From Tolypothrix bouteillei VB521301 (GTDB lineage Bacteria; Cyanobacteriota; Cyanobacteriia; Cyanobacteriales; Nostocaceae), in contig NZ_JHEG04000001.1 in assembly GCF_000760695.4 (NCBI RefSeq), positions 9,248,935 to 9,312,934 on the forward strand: a DNA stretch of 64,000 bases. Direction: 5' to 3'. Below the pieces are notes generated by a model. That model was not told where the DNA came from and made no database searches. It saw only the letters and a program-made list of their open reading frames with translations. A program made the translations under genes and the position numbers. The first letter of the stretch is position 1; every line of letters begins with the position of its first letter. Positions 37,405 through 47,364 of this stretch are shown piece after piece.

Positions 37405-40400
37405 ATGATGGGGCGATGGATAATTGGTTGGAAACTTACTGGAAAAGGCAGAGGGCAGGAGGCAGGAGGCAGAAGGAATGGTTCCTGCCCTCTGCCTACT
37501 GCCTTCTTGAACTTGGGAATTTGGTTAGTCCTAGAAGGCATAATTGCTGTCTTTGCAAATTCCACTCTTGCTCAAGAACTCAGACCTTTAGCTGATAATA
37601 CCTTGGGTGAAGAGAATTCTGTAGTCACACCTGTAAACGCACAAGTTGACCGAATTGACGGTGGAGCAATTCGCGGAACTAATTTGTTTCACAGTTTTTC
37701 GCAATTCAACATCGGTGAAGGACGAGAGGTCTATTTTGCTAACCCATCTCAAGTTCAAAACATTTTGAGTCGCGTCACGGGGGCGGATGCATCTCAACTT
37801 TTGGGAAAACTGAGTGTTTTAGGTAATGCTAATCTGTTTCTTATCAATCCCAATGGCATTATATTTGGTAAAAATGCCAGTTTGGACATCCGTGGTTCAT
37901 TTCTAGCAAGTACGGCAAGTCAAATCAAATTTGCTGATGCTTTTGAGTTTACTACAAACGCACTTCAAACAAAACCACTCTTGACTGTTAGCGTTCCTAC
38001 TGGTCTGCAATTCGGGGGGAAGGTTGGGAGTATCCAAAATCAATCTACAGTAACCAATAGCAATGGGACTGCTGTTGGTCTTCAAGTTCAACCAGAAAGA
38101 ACATTGGCACTTGTTGGTGGATTCATAGCGTTGGATGGCGGTTCGGTACAAGCAGCAAATGGTCGGATTGAGTTGGCGGCGGTTGCGGAACGGGGAACGG
38201 TGGGACTATCAGTGAGTGGTAGCGATCTTTCCTTGGATATTCCACCAACTGTGGAGAGAGCAGATATATCTCTTATCAATGCAAAGATAGATGTGAGCGA
38301 TCGCAGTCGGGGTAGTATAGAGATGATTGCGAAAAACATAAATATTTCGGGTGAAAGCCTCATTTCTGCTGGTATTGGGGAAAATTTGACAGCAACGGGC
38401 TTGTCTTCGGGAAATATTACCCTGAATGCAACAGATTTAATTGGCATCAACTACCCAAGCCGGGTCGTAAATGTTGTTTCTGAAAATGCGATTGGTAATG
38501 CAGGCGATATTAATATCAATGCGGGTACAATAAAAATCAACAATCGAGCGAGTGATTCAACACCGGAGTCTGGCTCATCCATTCCTGCGGCGTTGAACAC
38601 GGGTTCGTTAGGAACTGGGCGTGCTGGAAACGTATCACTGTTCGCTACGGGCTCAATGGAGTTACTCGGACAAGATACTAACTCCTTGGATGAAGTCATT
38701 TCCACTTATAACTATCTTGGCAAGCAGATAGGAGGTGGAGATATTAGGCTTGAAGCAAATCGTGTCTATTTAAATAACGCCTATCTAAATGCTACTGGTG
38801 GCTACGGAGGACTTATCTCAGTTGTGGGCAAAGATTCGGTGTCAATAACTGAAAACAGTTTCCTCAATGGTGGTACTGGTTCGGGGGATGCTAAAGACAT
38901 TACAGTCGAGTCGAACGGGATCGTCACTATCGATCGCAGCTGGCTTGGTAATAACGTTGGCGGCGAACAATCCGGTAATGCAGGTAATATCAAGATTGCT
39001 GGCCAAGCGGTTTATATAATCAAGGGGTCTTTGTTAGAGACGAGATCCGAAGCGAATGGTGGTAACTCTGGTAACATTCAGATCGATGCCACGGGAAGAG
39101 TAGAAATATCAGGTATCGATCCAACGCATGGTGGTTCAGGCGATCGCACGCCAAACGCTCCCAACAGCTTGCTGAGTGTGATTGCTGACTCAGATACCAG
39201 AGGAAATCCAGGTGATATTACTATTAAAGCAGGAGAAATTTACATAACCAATCGTAATATAAATGGTGGTGTTTTTCCAGCCTTAAATGCTGGTAGCAGT
39301 GCAGACAGACCGTCTGGAAAAGTTTCGCTTTCTGCCACAACTGGCTCTATAGCTTTAATAGGGCAGGATAAACTCTTTCCCGATGCTATCATCTCTACCT
39401 ACGGTCTTCAAACATCATCTGGTGGTGGAGACATTTCTCTAACAGCCAAGGGCTCTATTTTTTTGCAGTCTGCGTATGTTGTCAGTGCAAGAGCAAATGG
39501 CGGAAATATATCGCTTATTGGAAATGATGCGGTCTCTATAACTGAAAATAGCTTTCTGAATGCTGGAACCACTCAAGGCAATTCTGGTTCCATCACAATC
39601 CAATCTAATGGTCCTGTGATTATCCAACGGAGTCTCGTTGGTAACAATGTTGGTTTGAGCGAGCGATCGGGTAATGTAGGTAACACCAAAATCAGTGGGA
39701 AATCTGTTTCCATAATTGATGGGTCACTCATAGAAGCTAGCTCGGAAAGGAGTGGTGGCAACTCTGGTAGTATTGATATCGATGCTGTAGAAACAGTCGA
39801 AATATCGGGCATCGATCCATTGCATGACCCTAACGTTGACAGTAGCGATTTTACCAAAATTTTTCCGTATACTGTTGTAACAGCAACTAGTAATTACGAA
39901 TCAATCGGTCAGGCAGGTAATATTAATATTACAGCTCGTACATTACGGGTATCAAATGGGGCAAGTATAAGAGCACAAAGTCAAAACGCCCGTAACAGTG
40001 GGAATATTAATATTGATGCCAAGATTGTTGAACTCACAAGTGGCGGACAACTGCTAACTAATGCTGCAGGTAGTGGCAATGCTGGTAACATTAGCATAAA
40101 AAACAGCGATCGCATCCTGATTTCAGGGAGTAACTCTAACTACGATGCAGTCTTTGAGCAAATAAAACAAACTTATAACAACAGTTATCCTCAGATTGTA
40201 CTGGGTGCTGGTGTTTCACCCACAGATGGTTACAAGTATATACTTGGTTACGCTGGTCCTAACAGTGGGATATTTGCCAGTACAGAATTAACTGATGGTG
40301 GCAACATTACATTAAATGTAGGGAAAGTTTTGCAACTACGCCATAACGGGCAAATCTCTGCCAAAGCCGGAGAAAGAGGCAAAGGAGGTAACATTACTAT

Positions 40401-40998
40401 TAATGCATCTAATGGTTTTATTGTAGCTGTCTTAAAAGAAAATAGCGATATCATCGCCCAAGCCGTCGAAGGTAGTGGGGGTCGTATTACAATTAACGCT
40501 GCGGGTATTTATGGATTGGAAAATCGTACCCAGTTGTCATCGGATGATACCATCAGTGAAATTAACGCCAGCTCGGAGTTTGGCACAGACGGCTCCGTAG
40601 AACTGAACACTTTTGAATTTGAGCCAAATATTGATTCAGTTAACCTACCAACAGTACCTGTTGATACTCAAATATCCCAAAACTGCAATCATTCAAATCT
40701 GACTCAAAGTAAATTCACTATAACTGGACGTGGTGGCTTACCTCCCAATCCCAATGAAAATCTCACTTCTGATGCAGTATTGGTGAATTGGATAACGCCT
40801 GCATCTAGTGAAACAAACAACTCCAACTTACACGGTATGACTGTATCAAAAACTACTATACAACAGAGCGTTACAGAAGCAACTGGGTGGACAGTCAATC
40901 AAAAGGGAGAGATTTTTCTAACAGCTCGCCCAGCCTCAGTCACGTCTCACAGTCCTTGGTCAGCACCAATCCTTTGCAGTTCTGGAATTTCCAAATAA
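37405..40998 (+). CDS. Filamentous-haemagglutinin-type two-partner-secretion exoprotein
   Basis: A 1197-aa predicted exoprotein. After a signal-like N-terminus (hydrophobic segment about 36-52, ending STLAQ) it has the TPS domain that docks with a TpsB/Omp85 transporter: VNAQVDRIDGGAIRGTNLFHSF, then EVYFANPSQVQNILSRVTG, LFLINPNGIIFGKNASLDI. The body is a repetitive beta-helix, with NGGNSGNIQIDATG-type repeats (GNxxI pattern). Two long near-duplicate blocks around residues 440-620 and 680-820 indicate internal duplication. No TpsB gene is adjacent. The N-terminus contains an in-frame dispersed repeat (37446-37497). Confidence 0.88.
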   Translation: MMGRWIIGWKLTGKGRGQEAGGRRNGSCPLPTAFLNLGIWLVLEGIIAVFANSTLAQELRPLADNTLGEENSVVTPVNAQVDRIDGGAIRGTNLFHSFSQFNIGEGREVYFANPSQVQNILSRVTGADASQLLGKLSVLGNANLFLINPNGIIFGKNASLDIRGSFLASTASQIKFADAFEFTTNALQTKPLLTVSVPTGLQFGGKVGSIQNQSTVTNSNGTAVGLQVQPERTLALVGGFIALDGGSVQAANGRIELAAVAERGTVGLSVSGSDLSLDIPPTVERADISLINAKIDVSDRSRGSIEMIAKNINISGESLISAGIGENLTATGLSSGNITLNATDLIGINYPSRVVNVVSENAIGNAGDININAGTIKINNRASDSTPESGSSIPAALNTGSLGTGRAGNVSLFATGSMELLGQDTNSLDEVISTYNYLGKQIGGGDIRLEANRVYLNNAYLNATGGYGGLISVVGKDSVSITENSFLNGGTGSGDAKDITVESNGIVTIDRSWLGNNVGGEQSGNAGNIKIAGQAVYIIKGSLLETRSEANGGNSGNIQIDATGRVEISGIDPTHGGSGDRTPNAPNSLLSVIADSDTRGNPGDITIKAGEIYITNRNINGGVFPALNAGSSADRPSGKVSLSATTGSIALIGQDKLFPDAIISTYGLQTSSGGGDISLTAKGSIFLQSAYVVSARANGGNISLIGNDAVSITENSFLNAGTTQGNSGSITIQSNGPVIIQRSLVGNNVGLSERSGNVGNTKISGKSVSIIDGSLIEASSERSGGNSGSIDIDAVETVEISGIDPLHDPNVDSSDFTKIFPYTVVTATSNYESIGQAGNINITARTLRVSNGASIRAQSQNARNSGNINIDAKIVELTSGGQLLTNAAGSGNAGNISIKNSDRILISGSNSNYDAVFEQIKQTYNNSYPQIVLGAGVSPTDGYKYILGYAGPNSGIFASTELTDGGNITLNVGKVLQLRHNGQISAKAGERGKGGNITINASNGFIVAVLKENSDIIAQAVEGSGGRITINAAGIYGLENRTQLSSDDTISEINASSEFGTDGSVELNTFEFEPNIDSVNLPTVPVDTQISQNCNHSNLTQSKFTITGRGGLPPNPNENLTSDAVLVNWITPASSETNNSNLHGMTVSKTTIQQSVTEATGWTVNQKGEIFLTARPASVTSHSPWSAPILCSSGISK
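37446..37497 (+). repeat. Palindromic dispersed repeat inside the signal peptide
   Basis: AGGCAGAGGGCAGGA (37446-37460) and TCCTGCCCTCTGCCT (37483-37497) are perfect 15-nt inverted arms. This repeat type is common between genes in Nostocales, but here it lies within the coding sequence and adds about 17 residues (GRGQEAGGRRNGSCPLP) without a stop. Confidence 0.8.
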
Positions 40999-41054
40999 AA
41001 ACTTACCTCACAGCGCATTCATCTATGCAAATTACAGTAGTTTTCACCTAAATG

Positions 41055-41103
41055 AACCACAGTAGTAAGGGCGCAAGACCGCCGCGCCCTTACTACTGTG
41101 GTT
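41055..41103. repeat. Perfect 20-bp stem hairpin repeat
   Basis: AACCACAGTAGTAAGGGCGC (41055-41074) and its exact reverse complement (41084-41103) flank a 9-nt loop (AAGACCGCC). The central GGGCGC-loop-GCGCCC core recurs at 26755-26775. It lies between two convergent genes, so it may work as a terminator; its sequence suggests a recently inserted mobile repeat. Confidence 0.85.
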
Positions 41104-41137
41104 TATTTACCTTGAAAATGGCTGTAAAACTATGCTT

Positions 41138-41389
41138 TTATGCTTGCAATGCGACCTCACTTTCTACCGATTCTGAGGAAATACGAGTAGGAACTGCTTC
41201 TATCTCCACTCGCACCCATTCGGAGTAGACATCTTCCAAAAATCTGCTGCGATCGGGGCTTTCGTTAGCAATCTCTCTTACTTTGAGAGTCGTTACATAA
41301 ACTCCTTGTACGACTTCATGACCGTACCCAACAACTTGACCAATTAGCCCGGTCACTTGATGGCGTGCATAGTCACCAATCTCTAACAT
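41138..41389 (-). CDS. Conserved small hypothetical protein
   Basis: An 83-aa soluble protein: MLEIGDYARHQVTGLIGQVV, then GYGHEVVQGVYVTTLKVR and SRFLEDVYSEWVRVE. The beta-rich start suggests an SH3-like barrel, but I cannot name a family. The second ATG (41389) has AAGGAG at 8 nt and is preferred over ATG 41395 (2-nt spacing). Monocistronic. Confidence 0.65.
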   Translation of the reverse strand: MLEIGDYARHQVTGLIGQVVGYGHEVVQGVYVTTLKVREIANESPDRSRFLEDVYSEWVRVEIEAVPTRISSESVESEVALQA

Positions 41390-41552
41390 TGTCATAACTC
41401 CTTGACTAGATAGACGGAACGGTTTGTTTTTTACGTTTGCTACAGAATATTGACAATTGGTTGAACGGGGATCGCTTGAGGCGGTGAAATGATTGCAACT
41501 TCCTTGATAGAGCGATGGAAGAATGCGAATTCAAGCCTTCGCCGACCGCTTG

Positions 41553-42836
41553 TCAAGCCACAACCTGAGGTTTTCTCTCTTGTTCTTGTGTGGTGACAAC
41601 TTCTGGTAACAAATGAGTGTAAAGATGAGTTAATCTGGAGGCAACACTTTGCCAGCTGAAAGCAATTTCTACACGCTGTCTACCTGCTTCACCAAGGCGA
41701 TCCCGCCATTCTGGATTGATTAGAATGCGGTCAATAGCTAAGGCAAAAGCATCTTCATCCTTGGGAGGAGCAAGCAATCCTGTTACCTCAGGTACTACTG
41801 TAAATCGCAAACCACCAACATCACTGGCAACAACTGGAGTTCGGCTCGCCATCGCTTCAATGGCAACCAAACCAAAAGGTTCGTAGTGACTGGGGACAAC
41901 ACACACATCAGCCGCTGCATAGTATAAAGGCAGAACAGCCTCATCTAGACGACCTGGAAAGGCTGTGTAATTCTCCAGTCCAAGTTCAGACACAATACCA
42001 GAGATGCGATCGCGCTCGATTCCATCACTATAACCGGGACGACTGCCACCTCCAATAATTAATTGTAGGTTAGCGACAGAGTGCAAACTTGACTTTGCAA
42101 AAGCTCTCACAAGTGTCTCAATACCCTTGCGTTTATCAAAGCGACCAACGTAGAGTACAACCTTTGCATCAGGAGCAATACCCAATGTTTGACGTGCTTG
42201 AGAGCGTTCAACCGAGCCAAATTTCTCAATATCGGTACCGCAAGGAATAACTTCTATGCGTCCAAGAGAAGAAACTAGCTTTCGCATATGTTCCTGTTCT
42301 TGGGGGCTAGTCGCAACAACTCGATCGACACACTCCAGACAATTTTTTTCTACAGCTAGTCTGATACTAGCTATTGCTGGTACGTCAGAAACAGTGCTGT
42401 ATTTCACTGCTCCTAATGAATGGTATGTATGCACTTGAATCAATGGTTGCCGCTTTTTTAGTTCCATACCCACCCAAGAAGACAACCAATAGTGAGTGTG
42501 AACCAGAGAATACTGAAAACCTTGATTTTGCTGGAATGATTGAAACTCTGCGATAAATTCAGGTAGATAATCTAGCAGGCTATCCCGACCTATAAACTCT
42601 ATCGGACCAGCTTTTAGCCGAATTGTTCGACAGTTAGTTCCATGTTGGATAATAGCTGCTTGCTCGGGACTGCTGAGGCGAGTGAACATATCCACCTGCC
42701 AACCTTTTTGAGCTAGTGCGTAACCTATCTGACGGACATACACGTTTTGTCCACCAGCCTCTTCTTGTCCTATTTCTGCAGCAGGATCTCCATCCACAGA
42801 AATCAAAGCGATACGATGCTTTTTTGTCAGTAGCAT
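41553..42836 (-). CDS. Glycosyltransferase family 4 (GT-B fold)
   Basis: A 427-aa sugar transferase. The N-terminal domain has EEAGGQNVYVRQIGYALAQKG and LVHTHYWLSSWVG, as in sucrose-phosphate-synthase-like and inositol-phosphate GT4 enzymes. The C-terminal domain has VLYVGRFDKRKGIETLVRAF and the E-x7-E donor-binding motif in HYEPFGLVAIEAMASRTPVV. The acceptor is unknown; a compatible-solute or polysaccharide role is possible. About 150 nt upstream lies a c-di-AMP-type riboswitch on the same strand, so expression may respond to c-di-AMP, an osmotic/potassium signal. Confidence 0.85.
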   Translation of the reverse strand: MLLTKKHRIALISVDGDPAAEIGQEEAGGQNVYVRQIGYALAQKGWQVDMFTRLSSPEQAAIIQHGTNCRTIRLKAGPIEFIGRDSLLDYLPEFIAEFQSFQQNQGFQYSLVHTHYWLSSWVGMELKKRQPLIQVHTYHSLGAVKYSTVSDVPAIASIRLAVEKNCLECVDRVVATSPQEQEHMRKLVSSLGRIEVIPCGTDIEKFGSVERSQARQTLGIAPDAKVVLYVGRFDKRKGIETLVRAFAKSSLHSVANLQLIIGGGSRPGYSDGIERDRISGIVSELGLENYTAFPGRLDEAVLPLYYAAADVCVVPSHYEPFGLVAIEAMASRTPVVASDVGGLRFTVVPEVTGLLAPPKDEDAFALAIDRILINPEWRDRLGEAGRQRVEIAFSWQSVASRLTHLYTHLLPEVVTTQEQERKPQVVA

Positions 42837-42989
42837 AGTTAAACTTCACCACATGGCAATCTTTCCTGCCTCAGATATCTGAGTGGAGGTAATATGACCC
42901 CTTACCCAAAGCTAAGGGCAGGTACAACGAAGCGCACAGATACCAGCCAAGGATACCGACGAGAACAAGGCATTACTTGTTAAGAATGC

Positions 42990-43210
42990 TGTTCGCTCAG
43001 TCTCCTCTCAATGCCGACGAAGTTAGCTGACGGGCTAGGACTGAGAGATGTCCCTCTTTAACAAGGATGAAATATAAAGTTTAAAGGATGATGTGAGAAA
43101 AAGGACCTCTTATTTATCCTTTATACTTAAGTCTCTATCCTTTTTAAAGATTAGCCCCAACGGTGGTTCCTCCGCTTCAAGTTTACCTACGGGAACACTG
43201 TGTCTAAGGC
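42990..43210 (-). ncRNA. c-di-AMP riboswitch (ydaO-yuaA type)
   Basis: On the minus strand, the leader upstream of the GT4 gene shows the ydaO-yuaA core: AAGCGGAGGAACCACC (GGAGGAACC at 43165-43173), then TTGGGGCTAATC (43149-43160), and after a variable stem region (about 43045-43145) the second conserved part AGCCCGTCAGCTAAC-TTCGTCGGC (43013-43036) with the flanking stem CTCTCAGTC ... GAGAGGAGACTGAG. These are the conserved c-di-AMP-binding blocks of this class. An expression platform between 42990 and 42837 is not obvious. Confidence 0.75.
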
Positions 43211-43681
43211 AAACCAAGAATTAGGCAGACCGAATCTATATTGTTAAGAATTTAACGCGTAACCTTCACATAAGTCAACCTTCTTCAAGGAAGACTTCTT
43301 TTAGCAACAAGCATTGCTACTCTCCATTACGTTTTACTGCGAGTTGTGTAATTCTGAACGTAACCGTTTAACAAAGCCAGCTTGGTCTAACAAGTTATGG
43401 ATAAACAATTATGAAGTACGACCTCCATCCAACATATATCCTTCATCGAAATAAATTTCAAATGCTTAACATAAGTTATCATAATTATATGAATTTTCTT
43501 TAAAGAAAATTATATGCATTACTTTTTTATCTGAATATTTTGTTGCAAATATTAAATCAATTTTATGTCTAGCGAGAGATGACAAAATATCATTTTCTTT
43601 TTTTAATTTTTCGGCTAGTTGGGTGGGCAATGCCCACCGATATCGAATAGTTTGGGAGCATGAGGGCTCACGTCCCAATCC
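43211..43681. other. Intergenic region upstream of the riboswitch
   Basis: It holds no clear gene; a 70-codon minus-strand frame (43466-43678) is partly made of dispersed repeat (GGTGGGCAATGCCCACC, 43621-43638) and is not called. The riboswitch promoter probably lies here. Confidence 0.5.
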
Positions 43682-46132
43682 CTAGCCTTGGATGCGAACC
43701 TGATGGAAGCGATCGCTGACATCACCCCCCTCTAAGTTTGGGAACTCCAATATCTGTCCGGTGCAAGTCACCTCTTCTCCATCAACCCACACTTGTTGCA
43801 GTTTGATTCCATGTACGTGTAGGCTCATCGATTTATAGGGGAAAGGATATTTCCCTTCTTCTGTCCAAGTGATTTCCAGACCGTTCTCGGAACGTGTCAT
43901 CCCAAACTTATCTACTCTTGATTCTCCATAGCCATCACCTGCATCAGTGTAGAGAACGGTTTCACGGCTGTCTTCTTCTACAGGAGGGTAAATATGGAGA
44001 ATTAATTGCTTTTTCTCCTCCATTGGTAAAATACTTCCAGCCAAAACGAACAGGGGAATTTGTTCTAGCGGTGCTTCGATTGTGATTTGTTGGGAACCTT
44101 CTAAAGCTGTATCATCCCAAAAATTATACCAGAAACCTTTAGGTAAAATCACTTGTCGCGATCGCGCTCCTTCTTGTACGATCGGACAAACAAGTAACGC
44201 CTCACCCAACAAGAAAGCATCTTCCACAGACCAGAGTTCGGGTTCATCCGTTGCAGACCAGAAAAGAGGACGCACGGGAGGATAACCTTTTTGTGTTGCT
44301 TCCCAAGACAAGGTATAGAAATAGGGAAGCAATCGGTAACGGAGTTCTAAATATTGCCGAATGATACTTAAATAAGGTTCTCCATAAGTCCAAGGCGTGC
44401 GGTGTTCCACATTATTAGAAGAGTGGGTGCGGTAAAACGTAAAAAAGGTTGCCATTTGGAACCACCGCAAGTAAAGCTCAGCACTAGGATTTCCCTGAAA
44501 ACCACCGATATCGGGACCGCTATAAGGAATGCCAGAAAGCCCCAAACCTACGACTGTTGCTATAGTTGTACGCAACGCAATCCAGGTACACTCTACATCA
44601 CCCGTCCAAGTCCAAGCGTAGCGCTGAAGACCAGCCCAGCCCGCACGGGAAACAATAAAAGGGCGTTGCTGGGGATGGTATTGGCACAAACTTTCATATG
44701 CTGCTTTTGCCTGTAGTAACCCGTAGACATTGTGTGCTTCGCGATGATCCCCGCCCCTACCTTCCATATAATGTTGCGTTACTTTGGGAAGCGAGCGATC
44801 GCCCCAAGCAATAAAAGCAGCCGGTTCATTCATATCGTGCCAGAAACCGGCGACACCCACATCCAGCAGATACTGATATTGCCGACTCCACCATGCACGA
44901 ACTTTGGGGTTAGTAAAATCTGGAAATACACACCACCCAGGCCAAACAGGTGCAACAACAAGTTTTCCGTTAGGGAGTTTGCAAAAGCCGTCCAGTATTT
45001 GACCTTCTAAAAATAAATTACTGTGACGGCTGTACTTAATACCGGGATTGAGAATAGCAATAAATTGCACCCCAAGTTCTTTGAGTTCTTGTGTAAAACT
45101 TCCTAATTTAGGAAAGCGATCGGGATCGATCGTAAAAGCTCTGTTGCCAACTTGACAATCGATATCCAAATGAATCGCACTTAAAGGCAAATTGCGTTCT
45201 TGAAATGCTCGGGCTTCTTCTCGGATTTTTTCTTCTGTACGGTATCCCCATTTAGATTGGTGATACCCCAAAGCCCACAAGGGAGGTAAAGCAGCACGCC
45301 CTGTTAACTCTGTGTAGCGTTCTAAAAGTTGAGCGGGTGTACCATAAGTAAAGTAGTAACGCAGCGATCCCCCTTCAAAATTAGCAACAGCAGTTTCCCC
45401 AAAGGTAAAATAAGCGTCAAAAGAATTTTCATAAAAGATGAGATAACTGCCAGAGGAATGCAAACTCAAATACACGGGAATACACAGATACATTGGATCT
45501 GAACCGGGACCATACATACCTGCAGCATCATAGTTCCACATCCGGTATGTTTTTGGTTGTTGCTTCTCATCTTTGGCAGCACGTAAGTTAAGAGAAGAAA
45601 ATCGTTCCCCAAGACCGTATATTTGTTCTTCTTGTCGCAATTGTGCTTGATGCAACCATCCTTCATTTTTACAAGAAGGGGCAAATTCTTCACGTAATAT
45701 TTGTCCTGAGGAATCACAAAACTTTAAACTACCATCTTCTTTGACAATAACTTTTAGCTTGGCACTAGAGATGGAGACACCGTTTTCTATTTCTTCTACG
45801 TGAGTTTTCACATCCTGCCAATCTTTGCGGGCAATGCCATAAGGAATAGGTGGTATACCAGGTTTCCAATCGACTCGAATTAACTCTTCAGTCAGAAAAG
45901 AAATTTGTAATTCTGCAAGTTCAAAATAGAAATTAGCACCTTTTTCTGTAAGTTCGGTATGAGTCAGTTTTCCAGGCTTATTAAAACCTTTTTCTGTAGA
46001 ATACTTGAAAAATTTGCGTTCTATGTTATCTCTCAAGCGAGAATAAAGAAGTGCATGAGGCGTGTACTTGAAGTAAAAGAGAGAACCCCAAAAGAACTTT
46101 AGCTTTAGTTGAATTTCTTTAAGCCTATTCAT
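43682..46132 (-). CDS. Glycoside hydrolase family 31 alpha-glucosidase
   Basis: An 816-aa enzyme cleaving alpha-glucosidic (or related alpha-xylosidic) bonds. The (beta/alpha)8 barrel shows LWALGYHQSKWGYRTEE (about 285-301), AIHLDIDC (about 319-326), the catalytic nucleophile D433 in GFWHDMNEPAAF and acid/base D512 in WTWTGDVECTW, then GIPYSGPDIGGFQGNPS. An N-terminal galactose-mutarotase-like domain (about 60-260, ending in LRYYFTYG) and C-terminal beta domains complete the usual layout. No signal peptide is seen, so it probably acts in the cytoplasm, e.g. on storage or osmolyte glucosides. Single gene. Confidence 0.93.
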   Translation of the reverse strand: MNRLKEIQLKLKFFWGSLFYFKYTPHALLYSRLRDNIERKFFKYSTEKGFNKPGKLTHTELTEKGANFYFELAELQISFLTEELIRVDWKPGIPPIPYGIARKDWQDVKTHVEEIENGVSISSAKLKVIVKEDGSLKFCDSSGQILREEFAPSCKNEGWLHQAQLRQEEQIYGLGERFSSLNLRAAKDEKQQPKTYRMWNYDAAGMYGPGSDPMYLCIPVYLSLHSSGSYLIFYENSFDAYFTFGETAVANFEGGSLRYYFTYGTPAQLLERYTELTGRAALPPLWALGYHQSKWGYRTEEKIREEARAFQERNLPLSAIHLDIDCQVGNRAFTIDPDRFPKLGSFTQELKELGVQFIAILNPGIKYSRHSNLFLEGQILDGFCKLPNGKLVVAPVWPGWCVFPDFTNPKVRAWWSRQYQYLLDVGVAGFWHDMNEPAAFIAWGDRSLPKVTQHYMEGRGGDHREAHNVYGLLQAKAAYESLCQYHPQQRPFIVSRAGWAGLQRYAWTWTGDVECTWIALRTTIATVVGLGLSGIPYSGPDIGGFQGNPSAELYLRWFQMATFFTFYRTHSSNNVEHRTPWTYGEPYLSIIRQYLELRYRLLPYFYTLSWEATQKGYPPVRPLFWSATDEPELWSVEDAFLLGEALLVCPIVQEGARSRQVILPKGFWYNFWDDTALEGSQQITIEAPLEQIPLFVLAGSILPMEEKKQLILHIYPPVEEDSRETVLYTDAGDGYGESRVDKFGMTRSENGLEITWTEEGKYPFPYKSMSLHVHGIKLQQVWVDGEEVTCTGQILEFPNLEGGDVSDRFHQVRIQG

Positions 46133-46319
46133 AATATAATATGTGTAATTGGTTAGTTGTTAGATTATTGCGATCCTGCTAAAGTCTCAAGCACAAACCA
46201 GATAATAACTACTGGTGTAAGTTCCATAGATAAGGAATTTTGTCATTCTTCTTAGGTTCTGAATTAAAAATTTAAAGATAACAAGAATTCTTTGTCAGAA
46301 GTATCTACTTGAGGAGGGA

Positions 46320-46620
46320 AATGAAAATAAAAGGCTTAGGGTGTATAGCCGAGGCAGCGCTTTGCCGAGAGCAGTAAGTTGCGGGGTTTCCCCCCGTTTA
46401 GGCGACTGCTCTGAGTTCCCCCCGTTGTTCGCCTCTACGGTGGTGTACACATCTTTAGAGATCTCCCTAAAACTCCCAATAAATTGGGAGACTTGAACAA
46501 TTTTCCCCCTTAAAAAGGGGGGCTAGGGGGGATCGAAACTGTCAAAAGGGATTTTAGGAGACTTGTGTGTAAACCGTAGGTTGTTCGCCTAGGTCTCCAC
46601 TCCTGAGATAGCGCCTACCG
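46320..46620. repeat. Composite non-coding repeat block
   Basis: Several dispersed repeats lie together: GGGGTTTCCCCCC (about 46383), CTCCCAATAAATTGGGAG (about 46471), CCCCCTTAAAAAGGGGGGCT (46505-46524) followed by AGGGGGGATCGAAACTG and GGAGACTTGTGTGTAAACCG. The same succession, diverged, is found at about 58956-59135. The rest of 46133-46815 shows no gene. Confidence 0.65.
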
Positions 46621-46815
46621 TCGGTGAATTCTACTCTAAGGGCAATATAGTAAATTTGGGATGCTCCCAATAAAAACTTCAAAAGATTGATAGCCTTCTC
46701 AGTTCTTTCCTCTGCGATCTAGCGTCTGTTGCGGATTAAAAGTATTTTATTTAACAGCAGAAGCCAATAGTACGCAGAGGAAAAAGATAAGGGATGACTG
46801 CCTGATTTTATCAAG

Positions 46816-47013
46816 CTATGCCATCATGCCCATTGCTTGGCTCACATCCGTAGCTGTTTCGTATTGCTGATTTGGTAAATGCCTTAAAGCCCGAAGGACT
46901 CTTTCATCAACACCTTTCTCCTCAGCATAAAAAATTAAGTCTTTCTTACTGACCGGATATTGAACTTCATTCAAGTTTTTCTGTAGCTGTACGCGGTTTA
47001 CTCTAAACATCAT
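46816..47013 (-). CDS. DUF2795 domain protein
   Basis: A 65-aa protein matching DUF2795: a short helical domain with NLNEVQYPVSKKDLIFYAEE, then VLRALRHLPNQQYETATDVS. The function is unknown. The start is supported by AGGAGG 5 nt before the first of two consecutive ATGs. Monocistronic. Confidence 0.82.
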   Translation of the reverse strand: MMFRVNRVQLQKNLNEVQYPVSKKDLIFYAEEKGVDERVLRALRHLPNQQYETATDVSQAMGMMA

Positions 47014-47364
47014 GACAACCTCCTACAAATGGACTGGGACTCACACTACTTTTTCCGATGGTGCAAAAAATGCTCTTGCACTCAGTTTATAAATTCACAA
47101 TCTATTCTGAAGCGGTAAAAGACGATTGTGAAAATATCAACTGTTCATCAGACCAGCTTGGTGTTGAGCTTCACTCGTTAATTAAGGTACAAATTTTAGA
47201 TAATATGAACTTCCTGCTATTGGAGGAAAAAAATCAAAATTTTGACTGAAAATTTTTCCTAACATCCACCTGAGGAGAGAAATTATTATTTGAATGTTTT
47301 GATGAAGTTCGATATGGCTGTCTTCCGTTAAGCTTCGCTTATCGCTTTCAGAATATACACTCGA
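47014..47364. other. Intergenic region, nothing recognised
   Basis: No repeat or RNA motif was identified. A 63-codon plus-strand frame (47058-47249) has no supporting feature. Confidence 0.45.

Noticed and set aside
43466..43678. 70-codon ORF next to the GH31 gene
   Set aside because: It consists partly of a GGTGGGCA/TGCCCACC dispersed repeat.
47058..47249. 63-codon ORF between DUF2795 and the response regulator
   Set aside because: No RBS, domain or hydrophobic pattern supports it.
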